Assembly (NCBI GenBank): GCA_037176725.1
Contig: JAZBRS010000035.1
Location: forward strand, 47,254,001 to 47,318,000
Reading direction: 5' to 3'
From: Posidonia oceanica
Taxonomy: Eukaryota; Streptophyta; Magnoliopsida; Alismatales; Posidoniaceae
DNA length: 64,000 nt
Shown: piece by piece, positions 57,436-64,000 of the stretch
Position numbering within the stretch: the first letter of the stretch is position 1
Layout of the letters: the number at the start of each line of letters is the position of its first letter
Made by a program: the position numbers and the translations under genes
The notes under the pieces: generated by a model
Told to the model about the DNA's origin: nothing
Seen by the model: only the letters and a program-made list of their open reading frames with translations
Databases searched by the model: none

Positions 57436-58862
57436 TGTAGATATTCCATTTTTGCATTTCCCAGAGTTCATAGAGGATAGGAACTTCTGAGGCACCCAGA
57501 TCACATAACTAAGGCTTTAATAACACATTTTCCGAAGTTTTCGTGACTTGCTTAAAAACAACACTTGATTCTACTTAGCTCAAGGACGTTAGCAGTAGCA
57601 GAGCTGACTCGCCCAAACTAGTGGCAAGTTTAAGTACCTTTGAGCACACTTTTCCACTCAAATCCGTGGCAGATTTGGGTTAAAGAAGACGTTTTTATGA
57701 TTTCATGAGATATCTGAAGTTTTACGGGTTTTTAATCGAGTTTTCTGGATTAAACTTAAAAGACAGGGTTAAAAATGCAAAAGACGTTGCTAGTTGCCAG
57801 CTGGAGAGGCGACTGGGATAGGCGCCATGTCAACAGTCGACTAACCTAGGCGCCACTCTAAGCGGCGACTGAAAGTCGTGGGCTCTGTTAACCGAATCGG
57901 ACAGTTGCTTTTCCATGGTCAATTCCCACTAACCCCTCAACCTTTAGGCGCCACCTCAACAGGCGACTAGACGGTTGCGGAACTGCCTCGGTCTTCTCCA
58001 CAATCCTTGACCATTAGGTGCCACTCCAACCGGTGACCAATGATCGTGGTTCCCGTCAACCGAATTTCTACGGTTTTCTCCACGTTTGACTGGGCGGTTG
58101 CTAGCCTTAGTCGCCTACCCATGCAGCGACTGGCCATAACTACCACTTTTTCTAGAAATTTCTATGTGTTAACCACCTACACCCCTTGGAGTCTATAAAT
58201 AGACCCCGTGGGTCAGTGTTTGAACCCTCGGCCAAGTGTGAGAAAAACCCCCTGTTAGTTCAAGAGAGAGAAATTCCCTTTAGATTTCTAGGGTTTTGAG
58301 TTTCCACATTCAGAGAGCTAGAGTTTTCAATCCAGAAACTCTACCTCCCATCTTCAGAAGAGGAATCCTAGCTTCCACTTTCAATCCAGAAGCCCTAGGT
58401 TCCAGAGATCTTGAGCCAAGTGGAGCTCCGACCGTGTCTCCACTTCTACTCCACTGCATACAGCACGAGGGTGAAGGAGTATCTTCTTCCAATCTTTTCA
58501 TTTCATATTGCATTCCTTAAAATAGGACCCATAGCATATGCATGCGGGGAACAACCCTCGGTTAGTATTAGATCTATTTGTTTCTAGTATTCTCTGTTTT
58601 TCTTTGTTAACATTTACTACACTTGAACTAATCTACATCTTTTATTCTCATTTGTTTTGAAGGAAAGGAATTTGCTTACATAACATGAAGGAGTCGTTGG
58701 ACGACATCCTGTCATCGATCCAGTGATTCGAGTGCTCACAGCTTCATCATCTCCTCCCAATGTGTCTTGTCTACCCAAAGGCGAGTGGCGATCACAACTA
58801 AGCTGTCGAGGTACGTGGAAGCACCGGCATCTTCAACTCACCCCCCAAAATCCACATCCACA
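57436..58862 (+). repeat. Element D 5-prime LTR
   Basis: It starts TGTAGATATTCC and ends CATCCACA. It aligns with the reverse complement of 19999-21610 over its length, for example the GCATGCGGGGAACAACC stretch at 58540. GGCGACT/GTCGCC words are dense at 57800-58120. Confidence 0.9.
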
Positions 58863-58866
58863 GAAG

Positions 58867-58884
58867 TGGCGATCACGGTGGGAC
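58867..58884 (+). other. Element D primer-binding site
   Basis: TGGCGATCACGGTGGGAC, four bases (GAAG) after the LTR end, identical to the PBS of A. Confidence 0.85.
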
Positions 58885-60507
58885 TCGATTTCAGCCAACC
58901 TCCGTGTAATGTTTGAAAATTCCTTTCTTTCTTCCCTTTTATTTTGTAGATCTAAGTGTTGTTTTCAGTTTGGAAATCGTGCAAGTAGGTTTTTCACGAT
59001 ACCCCAAACTTTTTGTTGTTTTTTACTATTTTTGACGTTAGTAAAACCCCTGGCTTCGACAGCTGGGACTATTTTACTAAGGTCAGGAGACTTTGGCACT
59101 GAGCCGCCCGTCCAAGGAGCGCCTGTCCAAGTCGCACCTCCAGGAGGCGACTGACAGGGGCGTCACTGTAATAGGCGACACATCCTGAGTCTGTTTATAC
59201 TGCAGATTATTACTATTTTTCGTAATTTGTGCTGTATTTTTAGATCTGCAGTAGCATAAAAAAAAATAAAATAAAAACAATTCTTCCTGTCCACTGTGTT
59301 TTAGTTTTTTTAACTATTCCCAGGTTTGCTTCTGTCCACCCTTAAGGTGGAAACTAATTCGTTTATATATTAAAGTAAAAGTTTCTTGAGGAAATCTTCC
59401 TCTAGTTAGAACAATTAACCTGAGCGAACCCAGGCCAGTGCAAGTCGCTCTCCCATACTCAGTGTTAACTGTGATAGCTAGATCAAGATCTTGAGGTGTC
59501 CTAAGTAGTTATTTTTGACTCCTCCTTCTCCTTGAGTCAAAAATAACCCCTAGTAGATACTTGCACTTTAATATTTTATGTTTATTTATTGTTTTGCGGT
59601 TTGATTAAGTGCCGAGCCTAAGGACAGAATCCTAGATGGAGGGTCCCTCTTTAGAGAGACAAGCCCCCCATCTAGGCCCTCTTGGTGGACCCTAAGGAAG
59701 GTCAAGGAGGAGTACCTGAAAGCCAAAAATCCCAGTTACTTGTGACCCACGCAGGTTTAATTAATCAATCTATTAATTAAACACTTAAATAAGTAAAAAC
59801 AACACACTGTTTGAAACCTGTTTTTCATTATTTTTCCTGACTGTTGCGTGGTTTGTCCAAGACAGACCTGGTTTGTTGACTGAACAAGAGGCATAGCCAC
59901 CTGTTCAGAAGGCGCCTCGCTCAGCCGCCAGGGCAAACGGTGACTTGTTTGGCTGCCTGTACTACAGGCGACTGCAGGAAAAATGCTTCGTTTCAGTGCC
60001 TTGATTGCAGGGATTTTATATATTACTGTTCACAAGGTTGCAGGCACAAACTGTCTCTTTTCCTGTTTATTTTCCCCTTATTTAATCAAGTCTGTATTAA
60101 TTAGTATATTGAGTCTGTAATTTCTTTCTTAAAATCTCCTGTAATAGTCTGAAAAAAAAAGAAGAAAGAAAGAAAGAAGAAAAGAAAAAAAAGAAAGAAG
60201 AGAAAAGAAAAAAAAGAAAAAAAGAGAAAAAGAAAAAAAGAAAGACAATTTCACGATGGAGCTTTATCGACCAAATCAAGGGTGCATCAATATGACCTCT
60301 ATCTCAACCTGTACCTCCACAGCATGACCAAGCACGAACCCCAATGGGCTCTTATTCAAAACTTTAACTCCACAAGTAGAGGAGCCAGAAACCCCTAGTT
60401 TCTCGCAAGCAATGAGCCAGTCATGTGAAGAAGGAAGAGAAATAAGCTACTTTCAACCTCGGAGTACCCCGTTTGAACACACAAATTCCAGGGTAACCTC
60501 CTAAGTA
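58885..60507 (+). other. Element D leader with purine-rich tract
   Basis: Homologous to the A leader. 60149-60246 is a nearly pure A/G run (about 100 bases) that A lacks at this length. No gene is supported; the minus frame 60097-60279 is the shadow of this run. Confidence 0.65.
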
Positions 60508-62264
60508 GTGCCTACAACGACCGCTTCCTATCTATCTGAGGAAGCAACTAATGAGATTTATCAACTACTGGCACGGCACCACCATCCATCATTTAGGAGC
60601 CTACAAACCTCATCCATCCACCAACTTTCTTTCCCAAACTACCACCAAAACCCATTAACAACGCCCACTCACGCATACAACATTCCACCAAGCTCCACTA
60701 TAAACTTCCCTAACCAAAGTTCATTCACACCATACCACGCAACACCAACTTATCTTTCCATGCATCAAACCATGCCATCATACCAACCACAATATCCCAG
60801 AATAACACACACACAACAACCTCCTGCTAACACACAATCATACTACATTCCACATCAAACCCAACCCTTCTCTCCACCATACGACCCTCTATCACCACCC
60901 TACCACCAAACACATGGGCACCTAAACCAGGGACAACAAGCCATGCCGGGACAAGACATCAAGAGAATGATCTCTAAAACACTAACAGAGGCAGGAGTTA
61001 CATCCAAAGCACTGATAGGGTTCGACACTTCTAAATTTCCTCATTTTTTTCTTCCACCTGGATTCAAAATGCTAAAAATTAGGAAATACAGTGGAACAGA
61101 GGATCCAAGGGGCCATCTAGCCACATTTGCCATGGATGCTCTGCCCTATCAATATGATAATGGGCTTATAATCTACCTCTTCTTTAAGAGCTTGGAAGGA
61201 GAAGCACTGGGATAGTTCAACACGCTCACAACATATGATCTCAGTGACTTCAAGATGGTCCAAGAGAAATTTCTGCACCAATATGTCCATCGCATCCAGC
61301 CCGAACTCACAATGAGCGACCTCCTCGCTGAAAAGATGAAACCTGATGAGGAGTTTGCTACTTTTGCGAGCAGATGGAGAGACATGGTGGCAAGGTCTAA
61401 ATGCTATATTCCTGAAAGCCAAGCAGTTGAGGTCATATCTCGAAACGCTACAGGAGCACACAGAACAGGACTACTGATGAGTGACCTCCATACATACCCT
61501 CAATTGTATGAACGTGCTGCAAGAATCCTCCGTCACCAAAGGGACCTACCATTTCTAGAGCTTGAGGAAAGGGACAAGAAGAAGGCTTCTGGCCATACAC
61601 TTGAAGGGATCACTGGCGACATTGCCCAGGTCTCAATTCAACAAAAGCAGAAGGGGCAAGGGAACCCTCAATCTTTTTTGGCTAGAAATCAACCGGAGCA
61701 GTATCTAAGCCAACCTGTGCAGTACCAAGGACAGTTAGTGCAGCCAGCGTAGCACTAACAACAACAGCTTCCTGATTACCCAGTACATGCCCAGCGAGGA
61801 TGGACGGACAATGCACACCAGGGGCAACAACAAGGGCAGGGGAACTACCACCAGGTCCCACCACCATGAAGCTACAAAGGCCCTCAGAGGCAAAGCTATC
61901 CTCTGCTTCCTGAATCAATCCCCGATACATTCAGGATGTTGGTTGAAAGTGGAAATCTACAACTCCCTGAACCCAGTCCAAGTTTTCCGAGCGCTGATAT
62001 GGCCAAGCACTGCCCTTATCATCAAAACAATGGGCACACCCTTAAAGAATGCTTCACTGTCAAAGATAAAATACACAATCTGAATGACAAGGGTGATATC
62101 ATGTGGTCTAAGTTCAAAGCCAGACTAAAGGCGGCTCAAGAAGGGCAGCAGGTGATGCAGATACACCAAGAGCCCTTGTTCGACTATCGAGTAGATCATG
62201 CAGATGCAGAGATCATCTTAACAGCTGCTCGGGCTGAGTTCGCATCCATCAAGTGCATACCAGC
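60508..62264 (+). pseudogene. Element D gag, disrupted
   Basis: 60508-61215 has the Pro/Tyr/His-rich start and the first capsid helices (TSKFPHFFLPPGFKMLKIRK, FFKSLEGEAL), ending at a stop where A has the Trp of ALKWF. 61255-61752 continues with FASRWRDMVARSKCYIPESQ and a Gln-rich tail; 61936-62264 has the knuckle HCPYHQNNGHTLKEC. It ends where the F LTR starts (62265). Start was chosen by the shared gag N-terminus with A. Confidence 0.85.
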
Positions 62265-64000
62265 TGTTGACACTGCATTTTGATAAGCTGAATCAATTGG
62301 AATCTTTTGGTGGCTTCTGGATCCAAATCTAGGTCAAAACCTACACATTCCTTTACATCCTTCTGTCCAAAACAAGCCCAAACTTAACCTAAAATCACAC
62401 CTCTTTCCCAAGTCCAAAAACTACCCAAAAATGATAGGAAAACTCACAATCCCCAACTTAACAAACCCACCAAAAACCTTTAGAAATTTCAAACCAAAAC
62501 CACTACCCAAAACCCAAAAAAATAGGTAAAACTACCCTTTTTCTACACCTCAAAACCCTTCCAAAACCTTCCTAGATCCAAACCCAAACCCTAGGTCCAA
62601 CACTAGAGACCCTAGGCTACACACTCTCCAAATTTCAGCTCTTTTCTAAACCTCTAACCCCTTCATTTCTTCAAATTATCCTTTTCTCTCTCCTGAATTA
62701 TTCTTTTCTCTCTCCTGGATTATTCTTTTCTCTCTTCTCGCTCTCTCCTGATTATTCTCCTTCTTTTCACTCCATTCTCTCTCCTTTCCTTGCTTGGCTG
62801 TGGGCCCACCCTGTGCATCTATCACTTCTACATTTTATTTATATTTTTATTTTATTTTTAGCTTATTTCTTGATTTTCTAATATTTATTTGCCTTCAACT
62901 CCTCTCGTTCTTCTTTACTCCTTCATTTCTCCCTTTTCTTCTTCCTTTTTCTTTTCTTTTCCTTTATTTTACTAAATCTCTAAAAAACCCTTAAAAACCT
63001 TTAAAACTCTAAAACAAAAGAAAAACAAATCAAAATCCTAAAAAGAAATAATTAAAAACATTAAACAAACAGTTAAAAACAAAAACCTAACCAAACCAAC
63101 TAAAACTAAAAACCATGAATGCAATCTAAAAAATGTAAAACAAACAAAAATAAAATACTATAAAATCAAGCAAAAACCAAAATATAATCAAAACAAGCAA
63201 AAGTAAAAATCCTACTAAAAACAATCAAAAAACAAATCCTAAAAAGAAATAAAACAATTTAAAATACTAAGGCAATCAATTAAGAAAAGACTTAACCTAA
63301 CAAATCTAAAAGAAACAATTTGAAAGCTTAACTAAAAAGAAAGAAAAAAAGAAACAATCAACAATCTAAAAACACTTAATTAAAAAAAAAACTTAACAAG
63401 GAAAAACTTAACTAAAAAATATTAAAAGAACTTAACAAACAACATCAAAAATAAAAAAGACTTAAGAAAATCCTAAATCAAAAGCCAAACTCACCCTAAT
63501 CAATTTAAAAACAATCTTTAAAAAATCATAATTAAAAATCCCGAAGACTTAACAAGAAAAACATAACTAAAAGCAATTAAAAATTTTAACAAACATTTAA
63601 ACAAAATCAATAAACAATTAAAAGAAAACTTAAAATCCTAGTCAAACATTAAAACTTTTCCTAATCCTAATTAACCAATTAAAAACAACCATTAAAAACC
63701 TAATCTAAAATCCTAATTTAAACACAACTACTCTAAAAACATTTTCAAAACTTTTCTATTTTTATTTTTATTTTATTTCAATTTTCTTCTTCTTTCTCTT
63801 CTTCCTTTCTTTTTCTTTTCTATTTTCTTCTCTCCCTCTCTTGGTCCGGCCCACCTAACTCTTCCCCTCCTTCCTTCTTTCCTTTTTTCTTTTATTTTTT
63901 TCCGCACGCGGCCTGGCCCACACCAACCTTTCCTCCTCCTTCTTCCCTCCTTCTTCTTCTTCTTCTTCTTCCTCAGTCCTTTTTCTTCCCGCGATCTGCA
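62265..64000 (+). mobile_element. Element F: start of a C-type LTR inserted in D gag
   Basis: TGTTGACACTGCATTTTGAT at 62265 begins a sequence collinear with LTR C from 46463: pyrimidine-rich, A-rich and again pyrimidine-rich blocks, with shared words such as GGGCCCACC and CTTGATTTTCTAATATTTA. F runs off the window. The five bases before it, CCAGC, would be its target duplication. No PPT precedes it, consistent with a 5-prime LTR. No gene is supported. Confidence 0.82.

Larger units (their letters stand above)
57436..62264 (+). mobile_element. Element D: relative of element A, 5-prime part
   Basis: LTR 57436-58862, PBS 58867-58884, leader and gag up to 62264, all in the same order as A but plus-strand. 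It entered element C after AACGC (57431-57435). It is cut in turn by F at 62265. LTR length differs from A (1427 versus 1612) and identity is clearly lower than between the A LTRs, so D is a separate, older or more distant copy. Confidence 0.88.

Overview
The window is plant nuclear repeat DNA. I find no host gene, rRNA or tRNA gene in it. Nearly everything belongs to at least five nested Ty3/gypsy LTR retrotransposons of the Tat lineage, including very large Ogre-like elements with LTRs of nearly 6 kb. The plant assignment rests on Tat-type gag and pol (CX2HX4HX4C gag knuckle, G-patch between protease and RT, a second archaeal-type RNase H), on extra ORFs of the plant-mobile-domain/DUF7745 type, and on very long LTRs. 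A flowering plant with a large genome is likely; I cannot name the species.

Layout, left to right. (1) 1-180 and 21611-23196 are the two halves of one minus-strand LTR, called LTR-prime here, split by element A. (2) 181-21610 is element A, complete and on the minus strand. It has two 1612-bp LTRs differing by about 3 percent (hand count), a 5-bp target duplication ATGGC, a PPT and a PBS. Its gag, two consecutive protease-like domains, G-patch, RT, RNase H and integrase are broken by stops and frameshifts. Downstream of pol it carries two intron-containing genes in antisense, on the plus strand: a DUF7745-like gene that is open from end to end, and a nine-exon plant-mobile-domain pseudogene. 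(3) 23197-44161 is element E, Ogre-like and minus strand: a 47-bp satellite-like array, a sense DUF7745 pseudogene, decayed pol and gag, a leader, and a 5.9-kb LTR (38267-44161). (4) 44162-46462 is a fragment of the 3-prime non-coding end of another element with four successive tandem arrays. (5) 46463-57435 is element C, Ogre-like and plus strand, with a 5.8-kb 5-prime LTR, reiterated PBS, gag and protease. (6) 57436-62264 is element D, a plus-strand relative of A (5-prime LTR, PBS, leader, gag). (7) 62265-64000 is the start of a C-type LTR, element F.

Insertion order from the junctions: A went into LTR-prime; C went into the 3-prime array of the older E-type unit; D went into the protease region of C; F went into the gag of D. 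C, D and F are cut by their insertions or by the window edge, so their 3-prime halves are not visible.

Functionally each unit is a copy-and-paste retroelement: Gag packages RNA, protease matures the polyprotein, RT/RNase H primed by a host tRNA makes cDNA, and integrase inserts it. None of the gag-pol sets here looks intact. The most unusual material is the spliced antisense gene pair in A, the doubled protease in A, the ladder of PBS copies at the ends of the Ogre-like LTRs, and the palindrome-bearing 3-prime arrays.
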